Source of the DNA: Mesaphorura yosii
Taxonomy: Eukaryota; Arthropoda; Collembola; Poduromorpha; Tullbergiidae
Length of the DNA: 64,000 nt
Direction of reading: 5' to 3'
NCBI GenBank assembly: GCA_009869945.1
Contig: WIXG01000012.1
Coordinates: 62,001-126,000 of the forward strand
Shown here piece by piece: positions 34,597-45,270 of the stretch (position 1 is its first letter; every line of letters begins with the position of its first letter). Below the pieces are notes generated by a model. It was not told the origin of the DNA. It made no database searches and saw only the letters and a list, made by a program, of their open reading frames with translations. The position numbers and the translations under genes were made by a program.

Positions 34597-35115
34597 TCTT
34601 TGGAGACGAAAGTCCCCAAATCACCAAATTCCTGCCTGCAGCTGAAGCAAGTTTCAATTCTTGACCGTGGACCAAATTAATCCAGTCTGCCCGAAGTCTT
34701 TGAACCGAGAAGAATGCCGTGTAAGGCTTCGGACTTCTTAGTGAAACTCGTAAGACATTCAAGCCTGTCACTCTTAGCCTGATCCCAGCCTGATTTCCGG
34801 AACGGTTTCATCTTTCTTTCCCAAGCAAGCGGTCTCATGGGTTTGGAGAAAGTGTGTCCATTCGGTCCGTCGCCTTCAATGAATACCGAAAGAACCGATG
34901 TTGTATGATGCAGTACAAGCCAAGAACAAGAATTGCTGTCAAATATTTGTTGTTTGCTCTCCTCAACTTCACTAGGCTGTACCTCCTCAACGTAAACGTG
35001 AGGTGCTGAAACCCATCCCCACTGCATTAACCGTACGTTTAGTAGCAAGTAGCAGTGGTTGCTTGCCTTCGCCTGTAGTTTTGTAGTGGATCGTTATGTC
35101 AGGTTGAAACCAAAC
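34597..35115 (-). pseudogene. Possible frame-shifted coding relic or misassembled gene
   Basis: Three overlapping leftward frames look like consecutive pieces of one protein. The first (35115 to about 35000) starts MVWFQPDITIHYKTTGEGK. The second (about 35010 to 34790) includes HVYVEEVQPSEVEESKQQ and SVLSVFIEGDGPNGH. The third (about 34795 to 34597) includes LRVTGLNVLRVSLRSP, FFSVQRLRADW and ends SSPKTP before a stop. No GT-AG intron of normal size can link them; one would need about a 26-nt intron, the other a 1-nt shift. I do not recognise the protein. It lies convergent to the end of PEX12. Alternatives are sequencing indels in a real gene, or chance open frames. Confidence 0.4.
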
Positions 35116-35637
35116 CATGTAGTAGTACTACAAACGGCAAATTACTGAACATGCAGCTCTTCTTCTTTAGGCTCTCGCCTACTTCTGCCTCTGTTAAACT
35201 GTTTACATTTTACCCAGCATTGCAATGCTCACTGCTGATTGACACCCTTTCTCATTTTCATTTCTCATTCTAAGCACAAACACAACCCAGAATTTAAATG
35301 GGAAGTAGAGTTATGTGAAATATAAACAATCATCAGTTTTTGTAAATTTCATAATCAATTTTTACGCTTACAATTTTACAGTTTGTACCAAAGTTCCCTG
35401 TGCTATTGCTCGACCTATCCCTCATCAAGCCTCGCCTAAAAGGTAACCCGAGTTCAAGGCGTTTCTCTAAAAGAGGAAGGAGCATATTGACCGTTAAACG
35501 ATCAAACTTATTGACATTTTCTTTTCTGTTTGTAGAAATATGGGTGTTCCACGACTTCTGTCGGAATTAGACCTTAATTGGTGACAACAACGTCGAAGAA
35601 CTCTATACAGTCCGTGGTTTGAAAGCCACAAAACACG
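35116..35637. other. Upstream region of the transmembrane adaptor gene
   Basis: About 520 bp without recognisable coding sequence. Several GT and AG sites suggest one or more 5' UTR exons may lie here, for example a GTAACC at 35441, but none can be proven. Confidence 0.4.
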
Positions 35638-38600
35638 ATGGCGATAATTTCAAGAAATGAAGTCGAAGAATTGTGGGTCACTCGCATCGGAGTGGCCCCT
35701 GTCTTCATCGCAGCAGTGCTCCCATTTGTTATCGGAGTGGTTGTGCTTTTGAAATGTGTTTTTAATCACTGCTGCGTCAGAAAAACCACAACAAAGTACG
35801 TTCTCATCCCTAATCACTATGTTTAGTCCTTTTATTCCCGAGAGATCTAAAACTAAACATCGAAACAGCCAGACAGTGACAGAGATAGCGTTTATTTTTT
35901 TAGCTATTCATTCGGAAGTGCACTTTGCTTTCGAGAACAGGCCCAGGACCAGATATATTTCTTGTTGCACTTAAAAAGAAGCTTGTGCATGGATTTGACA
36001 CATAATTTTGACCGATTTTCACAAATTAGCACATTTAATGGAAACTTTCTACGAATCGACCTCAGGATGTGCCTTTCTATTTTTGCGATAGTCTTTCCAT
36101 GAATGACATGAATTCGTATGAGATGAATCTTTAGATTAGCCCTCTGGATTACTCTGGAAAGTGTTTGCAATGCCTTGCCTTATGTACGGTTGATTTTGTT
36201 TTGTTTGCACGCACTAATGATTTGCACTTTTTGTTTTGTCTTTTGTTTCGTTTCGCCGACTTTCTGCCTCACTCGTCGACTCGCCTGTTTTGTACGTTGG
36301 ACAACATTCAGAGAGGAATTATTCGGAGTGGAAGGACGAATGACAATCTTATCGCAGAACGAACATGCGTTAACAACTAACAATACAAGTCAGCGTGCTA
36401 CTAACGCCGTGTCGCTGAATAATAACAACTCGAGACCTTGCTCCTCCATTTCAATGGCTGCTGGCAGCATTGTGCATGACTCAAAAAAGCAGACAAGTCA
36501 TCTCCTACAATCTTCAGGACCGATGTTGGCTGCAGACACGGTTGATGGAAGTGACTCCTTGCTTGAGACTGTCGATCTCACCGACTCCTTAAGGTTCTTA
36601 ATTTTTTGCCTTGTGCGCTTATTCAGTTCACTTGTAGGCTAGTGCCATGCCGTAGTTTTGATTTGCTTAAATGTCCTAGTCTTCCCTTCTGATTTCTAAT
36701 AGCTTTAATCTGATTTGCAAAGTTGCTTTCTGACATCGCTCTCCCTCTCTCCCACCACTTGTGTCAGCAACCATGTTAAGGACATGCCAACCACATCGCA
36801 CAAGTCAGAGTAAAATGTCTGCCGTAACTAAGATTTTGAATTTGTTCGCTATTTAACAGGGCCGCAGTGAAACGTCAGCTACCAGCCCCTCCACAGAGTC
36901 CAAATCACGCTCCCAGACGCAGCAGCTCAATGCTGAGCCACGACGGGACATCGGAGCTCTACGCTACTGTTGAAGAAGTTCCTAGTATTAAAAATTCAAC
37001 CGTAGCCGCTGCTGGAGAAAGAGAGCATCTGTACGCTAAGGTGATAAAACCCAAATTGGCGAAAGGGAAGTCTCTTGGGGACCAGCCCAGTTCAAGCAAA
37101 GGAACCGCTCGAGACCCTTCAAGTGACTCAGAAACCTACGCGTCTAGTCTCACAAATCCTCATCATCCATACGCGAAAATTAAGCGACCAAACTCGATTG
37201 AACACCCGTACGCCAAGGTCGGAGTGACAAACAGGATTCGAACTGAGAGCACAGAAACAGCGGGCGATGACGCAGAAGAAACTGACACAGACAATTATGA
37301 CGTGGCTCATCCTTACGCTCTCATAAATAAGGCTCGTACAGACCATGCCCAGGGAAGCAGCCGAAGCACCCGCAGCGGCAGCGCCGAGGTAGATAACGAG
37401 AACACTGCGTTGAATAATCAGCCAAGCACAAGTGCTCAAAGCAGTCGCCGCAGATCTCCCGAACCAGACCAGGCTGAGGAGGACGTTCCTGTACCCCCTA
37501 GAAGGCTTGGCCGCCAGTGGCGCCGAGGCAGCAATCCACAACCAAATGCAACTGTAAGTCACTCATTCAGCTGGTTGAGTTACTTGTAGAATTAGACCGA
37601 AACTAATGCGATTCACTTTCCTCAGGAGAACCAGGAAAATCAAGCAACGTTTTCTGGAGACTCGCAAGACTCGAGAGGGTACTCACATTTGTCAGTTCGG
37701 GAACCATTGTCCACCATAAAAGCTCAAACAAAGAAGGCGTCAGATCCAAATTACGCGTTTATGTCTGACGATTCCGGTATGTCAAAGATTTACGTTTCAT
37801 GAATTGTATACTTTGAGTAGACGAAACACAAATAACTAAATTCAGGTAACGATTTTATTACTTTAGAGGAAATGTACGCTGCCATTGAAGATCCTTCTGA
37901 TGCTAACTACATGTCAATTGACAGGCCCTCGCGATTAGGTACGCAGAAAAGTTTTCTATGAAAAGTTATGCTTGGAACTGGCTTGGGTTTCATTTAAATT
38001 ATTTTTGTGAACAGGGCCAACTAGCCTGATATCTCCCATTCCTGAGAGGAGGGAAGCCAACAGTCCTCTTCCTCCGCCACCGCTCGTATCCTCGCCACCG
38101 CCAGCTGTAGAAAGTCCTTTGGCAGCAAATCCTAGCAGCGGACCTGCGATTTATGCTCAAGTAACTAAGCGTAAGAAGAACAAAGCACCGCCCACTCCAA
38201 GTGCAGATACGAATGGTCAACCACACGCGCAACTTGGCGCTGACACTCCATCAAAGCCGAAACAGAAAGCAGACCCCATAAACGTCAGTGCAAGTTCTGC
38301 TTCGGCTCAGCTTGCAGCGGCTGAAGCCGAGCCGAGACGCTGGTCAAAGGCAGATATTAGTTACTCAGAGTTCGAAGTGATCCGTGAGTCCCTTTTCCCG
38401 TCAACTTCAACTTCTGGTGCTTCTCAAATCAAACACAAATCGTTCAACGGGGAAAATTACGCCAGCATTGGCGCGGATGCGTTGCTCGACGAAGACAACT
38501 ACAACATCATTCCTGAACCACGGATTCGAAGCCAAGTTCCCAGACAACCCGAACGTCACTCTTCGCGCCACGAAAGTATGTATCAAGAAATTGACGAAGT

Positions 38601-39453
38601 GACGGGCTCCAACAGAGCTGGCAAACACACGTACCAGGAGTTACCTCATCGCTCCAATGCTAGCACTAGTGACGACCACTATCACGGGATTGGAAGCAAT
38701 CGAAGGCGCAAGAGGAACAAGAGCAACGAAAAGAAGTCCGAGAATAACGCCCCTGGAATGTACCAAAGAGCGAACGCAAAAACCACGGAAGGAGAAGATT
38801 CTGACGACGAAGACGAAGAAGGCTTCTACGAAAAAGTAAAGGCTAAACCTCGACCTCAGGACAAACCGAACAGCAGCAGCAATGCAAACATGGATTCAAA
38901 GAAGCACGGGTATGAGAAATTGAAACGAAAACCTACCGAAAACAATGTCAATGCAAATATTTCTGACGACGATGACGACGGGTTCTACGAGAAAGTAAAG
39001 TGCCCACCGAAGATACCGTCGACGTCAACGCCGCAGGAGCAGGGCCACAATTCGAAGAATTCGAACCATCACCCGGCTCAACCCAGTAAAGAGTCAGTTC
39101 TTGGTGCTAGTGCCAAATCAGTGGTGAGCCACAATCACATTCATGCCGGGCGGCTCGGTAGCGGTGGTGATGAGGACGTGCACAATGCGGAAGTGGACCA
39201 ACTCTACGCTCGTATTGACAAAACAAGAAAGAAGAAACCGGAGCATACCGTTGTCGCTGTCGATGAAGGCAAATTTGTAAAAAATCATCAACCTGCTGCA
39301 CCTACGTACGAGCCTTCGAAGTCAACGTCGGCGTCAACGTCAAAAGCGCATTCGTCTAAAAGCCCCAGCAACTGGCACGGAAGCAGCGGCAATGAGAGAA
39401 GGAACGAACCAATCCTGACATTGACCAAAGATGTAACAATCGAGTATATATGA
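35638..39453 (+). CDS. LAT/PAG-like transmembrane adaptor with 19 YxxPhi motifs
   Basis: Six exons (35638-35795, 36312-36593, 36860-37553, 37626-37776, 37867-37938, 38015-39453) close in frame at 931 aa. Residues 1-16 are a short extracellular end. Residues about 17-38 are one hydrophobic helix (VAPVFIAAVLPFVIG...). Cys40, Cys45 and Cys46 follow (KCVFNHCC), as in palmitoylated adaptors, then a stop-transfer RK. The remaining 880 residues are hydrophilic, probably disordered and cytoplasmic. I count 19 Tyr-x-x-hydrophobic motifs, for example YATV, YAKV (twice), YAKI, YALI, YSHL, YAAI, YMSI, YAQV, YASI, YQEI, YQEL, YEKV (twice), YEKL and YARI. Candidate SH3 ligands are LPAPPQSP and VPVPPRR. Vertebrate LAT, PAG1 and LAX share this plan, but I see no sequence identity. 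The role as a kinase substrate that docks SH2 proteins is inferred from architecture. Confidence 0.72.
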
Positions 39454-40531
39454 CACAGGCTAAACTCAGAGGTTAGTACCTTTTCACCGTATGCAGAATT
39501 CTCAATCTGAAAGACTTTTGTCTTCTATACTCATTTGTTGTGTAAACTAAACTTTGCGTTTGTGATCTAGTATTGTAATTAAGCTAGCAGGCTTTTACAA
39601 GTTTTAATTACCTTTGTACGTTCATGCTTTGCAAAAAGAACTGATTTCAAGTACAAACTTTTTATTTTAGTAGAATTTATACTTGTTTTCTTTTTAGAAA
39701 AAGTGGTAGCTGGAATGTTTGTCTGCACTGGCGCTATTAGTACTAATTAGTAGTAGTAAATGATTGCAGAATACGTCGAAGATTAATCCTATTGCTAGTT
39801 AGAACATCGGTGTATTACTTAATGATAGAAAGGCGCAAATTTCTAGTCTAAAGCAAAATCAATGATTCATTGTACTGTCGTCTCTTTAATAAGGTTAAGA
39901 AACTCAAACGTTCTTGGGCTGCGACCCATTTCTACGAGTATTTAGTTATAATTTCGTATTTCCTTGATTTTTGCAATTTTATAGATCTTTAACAATTGAC
40001 ATGGGACTACAATGAATGTAGTTCCTTCGACTTGGGCTTCACGATACCCATTTATTAATATCAGTCATGTGTTCAGTAATTTACAGTGAGAGCTACACTT
40101 AAACAAGTGAGAACAGTTTTGTGCAGATTTCTTTTCAGGGTAAACTTTTGTTCTTTATTATCAGGGCCTTGAGCCACACTCATTCTATCGAAATTAACCT
40201 TCAGCTCAGATAGCAAAATGTGAGTAAAGCAATTTCAGGCAGGTACACTTGGATACTCGTGTTCAGATTCAGATATTAGTACGAGATTACTCAATTTGAG
40301 CCGTCTTAAAGGCGCTAGAACAATACAAACGATATTAAACGAATTATGGCAGAATTACTGTCATTTGAGAAACTTCGGCCTTATGCCTTAAGATAAGTTA
40401 CTACCGTTTTTACTTGAAATAAAAGATGAAAGAACAAAACGACGGTTAGCTGAGAATGCTTCACTTTAATTCATTTCAAGCGTATTATATAACAAACTAA
40501 GTAAACCAAAAATTGATTGAGCGAAATCAAA
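39454..40531. other. Convergent 3' region of the adaptor gene and FIGNL1
   Basis: About 1.08 kb, AT-rich, with several candidate AATAAA-like signals (for example AATAAA near 40419). It presumably contains the 3' UTRs of both genes. No coding signal seen. Confidence 0.55.
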
Positions 40532-43233
40532 TCATACATGGCACCCGAATTGCTCATCCCAGTTTTCATAAATTGACAAATCATGAGACGCCACACTCGC
40601 CTTGACCCGTTTACGAGCCACTTCAAAGTCCTTTAGCTGTATCGGGCGCACCTGAAGCAATAATAAGTTAAGCATTAAACTGGATACTGGATAGTGGACC
40701 ATGTCGGAGCTGATTGTAATGGCAGTGGGCCAGTGGGTATCAAGTTTCATTTTACCTTTTCGACGTTAATGTGTTCGATATCATGCCCAATATCTCGAAT
40801 CGGTCCGTAAGCCGCCTCCCGCACTAGCGACGACATATCTGCATAAACAAGACATGACACATTCACATTACTGAAAACTTTCTGGCCTTGATCTCCATTC
40901 AACGTTCGAGCGAATTCAGCGAACTGAAGAAGAATTTGGAATACCTGCACCAGAATATCCATCTGTCATTTGAGCAATAGTTTCAAAGTCTTTCTCACTC
41001 AATTCAGCATTTTGTCCCATCAAAACGCGTTCTACTAAATGCTTGCGGCTCTGAAATCGAAGGCAAATGGGAACTCTTAATACAAGTCTCACATTCAAAA
41101 TATCTCATAGAATAACAAAAACTTCTGACTTACAGCTTTATCAGGTAAGGGAATATAAACGCGTTTAACTAATCGACGACGAGCAGCTTCATCCAGTTCT
41201 TGGGGTCTGTTCGTGACGCCAATTACAAGAATTCGGTCCTCGCTGGCAGTTCCACATCCGTCCTGAGAAGCAAACGAAGACCGGTAGCTTAAATGTAATG
41301 CCCGTGAGAGTTGGGTTATCAATTATCCATCTCCACTTACAAATTGAATCAAGAATTCAGTTTTAAGTCGCCGGGAACTCTCGTGCTCGGTATCACTTCT
41401 CTGAGTCAGGATGGAGTCGATTTCGTCGATGAATATCACCGACGGTTGCTTTACACGTGCGACTTGAAAGAGTGCCCGAACCATTTTTTCTCCGTCTCCG
41501 ATCCACTTTGAGGTTAAGGACGAGGCACTTATGTTGAAGAAACTAGATTTTGATTGAGTTGCGATAAGTCGACCGATCATTGTTTTTCCAGTTCCTGAAG
41601 CGAGACCAAGACAAAGTCACTGATCATAATTCCATACAGAATTCTCTATTCTCATATCAGCATTACCTGGCGGGCCAAACAGTAGGACACCTTTCGGCGG
41701 TCCTCGCAATCCCGTGAAAATATCAGGGCGCAGAATTGGCCAGATTATGATTTCCTAAACGCCAAGAAATGGATATTAACATGTGAGATTCAAGGGATGT
41801 AAATTGAAGTCTAAAACAAACCCGAATCACATCCTTTGGACCTTCCAGGCCTGCAATGTCGTCCCACTGTGTATTTGTCTCAATTTCCATGATTTCGTTT
41901 AAAATCGCCTCGACCATTTTCGATTCCACATTTTTAAGTCTTTCATCCAACATCAGTTGCTGCACTCTAAAGTTAAGCAAAGTCAATATTAATTTCTTTC
42001 CTTTCACGGTTAACATTCTTCATGAACTTACTCAGGGTTCTCAGACACTTCATCCGAATCGGTTTTGCAAACTTTCTTAGAGGGTTCTGCGTTGTTATCA
42101 AGGCCTTCCATTTTTCGAAGCCCAGACACGTGGACATTCGACGAATTTCCTGCTGCTGGAGGTGGTAGACGACGCTTTATGCCTCTTACTTTGTCGTCAA
42201 TTATCTAACAATTATAAGGCATAATTCTAAAGCGTACACTGAATTCTGAAGGGAAGAACTAAACAAGATGCTGGCTTTGTACCATTTGCTCATATGCGGA
42301 CTTAAATGGGTTCATCGGCCCGGAACTCTCGATCTCCACCCTGGAATTGCTCGGTTCAGATCCAACGGATGGTGCTTCAGATCTTCGACTAAACGCTGGG
42401 ATGTTGTTCTGGGAAGTTCCGGTAGGATTAGCACTTAATTTCTTGCAGAAAGCATTCAAAGAAATTGTGTTGTTATTGTCTCGTGAGTTTCCTGTACTAT
42501 CCGTGATTGGTCCAGCTTGTGACGTTGACGCAAAAACGAGAGTGTCATCACAAAGGTTTCGTGGTGGAGAGGATCGTTTCTGAATTGGTCTCGGAGGAGC
42601 GAAGTTCTTTCTAACATTCCTACTTGGAGCTGGCGCTGGTAATGAAGGTATGATGTTGGACTGACCTTGCATGACGGACTCAACTGCTTGCTGGTTAAAT
42701 CTAAATGAGCTGAGTTCATCGGCTAGCAAAGGAATAAATAGGAATACAATGCAAGGAGTTGTATTGACAAACAGTTAATTTCACGTGATAATGCTAATAC
42801 CTTTAGGATTGTTCGACTTTGAAGGGAAAATTGCCTCAACCAAACGCCTGTTGTCAGGATTTTCGGCATCAACGGAAAATCCTAAACTACGAAAGATTTC
42901 TGTGATTGATCGTTTCTTGTACGACAACGTTGGCTGATTCTCTGCTTTAAATTTGCATTCCCAATTTAGGCAGGAACTTTTATGAAATAAATTAGAGTAT
43001 TGTAATATCGGCTCACCGTCGTTGACCTCAGCAGAATCCCCCCTTTCGCTTACACCAAATGTAAGTGGTTGCCTTCTACTATCAGCAGTTGGCCCATCTT
43101 CATTGTCTCGAATTCCAAAGAGTATTCCAACGCACTTGACAAGGTGTTCCATGTTGTTTTCATGGACGTCTTTGGAAACATCCCCGTTGTGCCTGGCTGT
43201 AGACATGCTCTGGAAGGGGGAGAATGACTTCAT
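40532..43233 (-). CDS. FIGNL1: Fidgetin-like AAA ATPase 1 (FIGNL1)
   Basis: An AAA ATPase that removes RAD51 from DNA and takes part in homologous recombination. The AAA module is complete: [35 protein letters not shown] joined to [14 protein letters not shown] (Walker A, split by an intron); [12 protein letters not shown] (Walker B); [18 protein letters not shown] (sensor and arginine fingers); [22 protein letters not shown]. It ends with [14 protein letters not shown], the conserved Vps4-type C-terminal helix of FIGNL1. Upstream, [10 protein letters not shown] contains FxxA, the type of RAD51-binding motif found at this place in FIGNL1. I chose the ATG at 43231-43233; an in-frame ATG at 43204-43206 is a possible alternative. 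It is divergent from the RAD51D-like gene. Confidence 0.95.
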
Positions 43234-44278
43234 TGAAAGAAGATAAGAAGAATGTTATAATTAATTTGCAATTAGTCGTAATACCAGTTCAGTTAGGCTA
43301 TCAAATTATCTATTGAATAAATTAATTCAGAGTAGAAAGAAACCAGAACATAGCCCTACATACGTTTTGACACTTGATTGCAATGAGTTGCCGCCTGTGC
43401 CGAATTTGAATAAATCTGCTGCCAAGGCGGTCAAAGCGGACTGGAAAAAAATCAAAGCAACTGGTGGCATTGGACTCTGTGTGTTCAGATTTTCTGTCTA
43501 TTGTATACTGGGCCGGTGGAGTGTAGTTTAATTTTCGGAAGTTTTCAATTTGTCGATTAGACTGGTCAATTGGTCCCACTGTCGCTGTCGATAGTAGCTG
43601 GGCTGGAAAAGATACGGGCATAACACGAAACACGAGTGAGTGTTTACTCTTTTAGTAATTTCAATGCAATGAAGATAGAGACTAGTGATGAATTGTTGAT
43701 ACTAACTACATTCCTTTTGCAGGTTGCAAGTTGATAAGATTCTTGGATTCTTCGTGCTCTATGGGCAGATACCTTCAAGTTGCATCTGGTTGAAGATTGA
43801 GATTGAGGTAAGTTGTCTTTGAATGAATGTATGCTTCAGTTAGGGAAATGCTGGCGCGTGAAGCAGTAAGTTCATTTCATATGAGTCCAGTGTTCAGGGG
43901 TTGGCACCATAGTTAGCCTTTCGGCCTTGGAGTTACTCGTGTCTGTCCCTGTCCTAATTTATGGTAGTAGCAAATAGTGTTATGAAATGAAACGCCAAGA
44001 AATACCGGCCTCGTTGTCTCATGTTCTCTTTGGTCTGATCACCACACTTGTAGATATCTTAGGAGCATTCATGTGACAGTTATTTTCGAGGAACCTGATC
44101 CGTATTATTGTCCTAAATTGAACTTGGACCTATTGCATGGACATGGTCTTAACTAAGTCCAGCTCCATTTAGCGCGTGGTGCATTGTTGCTCGAATTCAT
44201 GCATGTTAATTCATCGTATCTGTATGCAGGACTTGAGCCGCTCCATCGTTTCTTAATTCTGGCTTCTGCTGAACAGGA
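43234..44278. other. Shared upstream region of FIGNL1 and the RAD51D-like gene
   Basis: About 1 kb between divergent genes. It may hold 5' exons of the RAD51D-like gene: a candidate exon at about 43732-43808 lies between a TTGCAG acceptor and a GTAAGT donor. An open frame at 43313-43531 is unassigned. Promoters of both genes should be here. Confidence 0.45.
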
Positions 44279-45070
44279 ATGCTTCCTCTACATGTCCAAA
44301 AGGATACTAGAAGCCAGACAGGAATAACAAAGTTAGATGTGGCATTGAATGGAGGCCTCCAGCCTGGCGAAATTCTTGAAATATATGGAAAGTCATCGGT
44401 TGGAAAGTCAATTATGGCCCAGACAATTTTGGCAGAGATTTGTCATCGGCGAAAGGATGGAAGTCAGGCTTTATACATCGATACAAAGAACGATTTGATC
44501 CCTTCCAGACTTTTCAACATTTTCAATAAAAGCCAGTCAAGTATGCGGAAAGTTCGAGTCCTTCGAGAACGTACTCCGAAAAAGATCATAAGGGTCCTGA
44601 AATACTTTGATCAAGAAATTGCTCTGGGCCAGTCGCAGTTCTGTGAAAAGTTACGAATCATCGTGATCGATTCATTGCCAGTGATATTTTACGGCATCAA
44701 AACAGATGACAGTGAAGAGTGGAAGAAGGAAGTAGAAAAGTTTATGGCAAAGCTGAAGAAAATGGCTGAGAAGCGTCGTCTAATTGTGATCCTAATTAAC
44801 CACGCAGTTAGTAACTTTTATTCACGTGACAAACAGAGAGGTAGTACTGGTTCCAGTTCACATCCGCCAAATCCACCCGTTAAACCGGCCTTAGGAAAGC
44901 ACTGGCTCTCAATCCCAAACTATCGACTTCTGCTGACTCGAGTTGATTCTACGGCGAGCGCAGAGGCAACATTTCGGGCAACTCTTGAAAAAGGAACACG
45001 AGATTCTCCGAACGCGAATCAAGAATTTGATTACCGCATTACAGAAAAAGGAATCGTAGACCCGTTCTAG
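44279..45070 (+). CDS. RAD51D: RAD51D-like recombinase paralogue
   Basis: RAD51 paralogues assist RAD51 loading in recombination repair. The visible exon gives 263 aa: LQPGEILEIYGKSSVGKS (Walker A, G-K-S-S-V-G-K-S), ALYIDTKNDLIPSRLF, LRIIVIDSLPVIFYG (Walker B), RRLIVILINHAV, and the KPALGKHWLSIPNYRLLLTR block that fits RAD51D better than XRCC2. It ends GIVDPF. Human RAD51D has about 100 residues before Walker A; here only about 36 follow the first Met. The sequence just upstream (CTGAACAG) looks like a splice acceptor, so the gene probably starts further left and this is the last exon. The paralogue name is therefore likely but not certain. Confidence 0.75.
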   Translation: MLPLHVQKDTRSQTGITKLDVALNGGLQPGEILEIYGKSSVGKSIMAQTILAEICHRRKDGSQALYIDTKNDLIPSRLFNIFNKSQSSMRKVRVLRERTPKKIIRVLKYFDQEIALGQSQFCEKLRIIVIDSLPVIFYGIKTDDSEEWKKEVEKFMAKLKKMAEKRRLIVILINHAVSNFYSRDKQRGSTGSSSHPPNPPVKPALGKHWLSIPNYRLLLTRVDSTASAEATFRATLEKGTRDSPNANQEFDYRITEKGIVDPF

Positions 45071-45270
45071 TTTAAAATTTCAACTAGTTCGTCAATGTAA
45101 TTTCCTTTATTTGGAATGGCTTATTTCGCATTTACATAAAGTTTGAAAATAATAATAATTGTGCTAGTTAGTGAGCGTCGGTTTGACTAATTCGTGTATC
45201 TCTTTCGTATGGCGCAGACAAAGTCTCATAATATCAATATGCACCATGTCCAATGCCCAGCACAGGCAAT

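Noticed and set aside
35000-35035. A 26-nt intron (GTTAATG...TTTCAG) joining pieces of the relic next to PEX12
   Set aside because: It is far shorter than any other intron here, and joining there gives a frame with poor protein character and an early stop.
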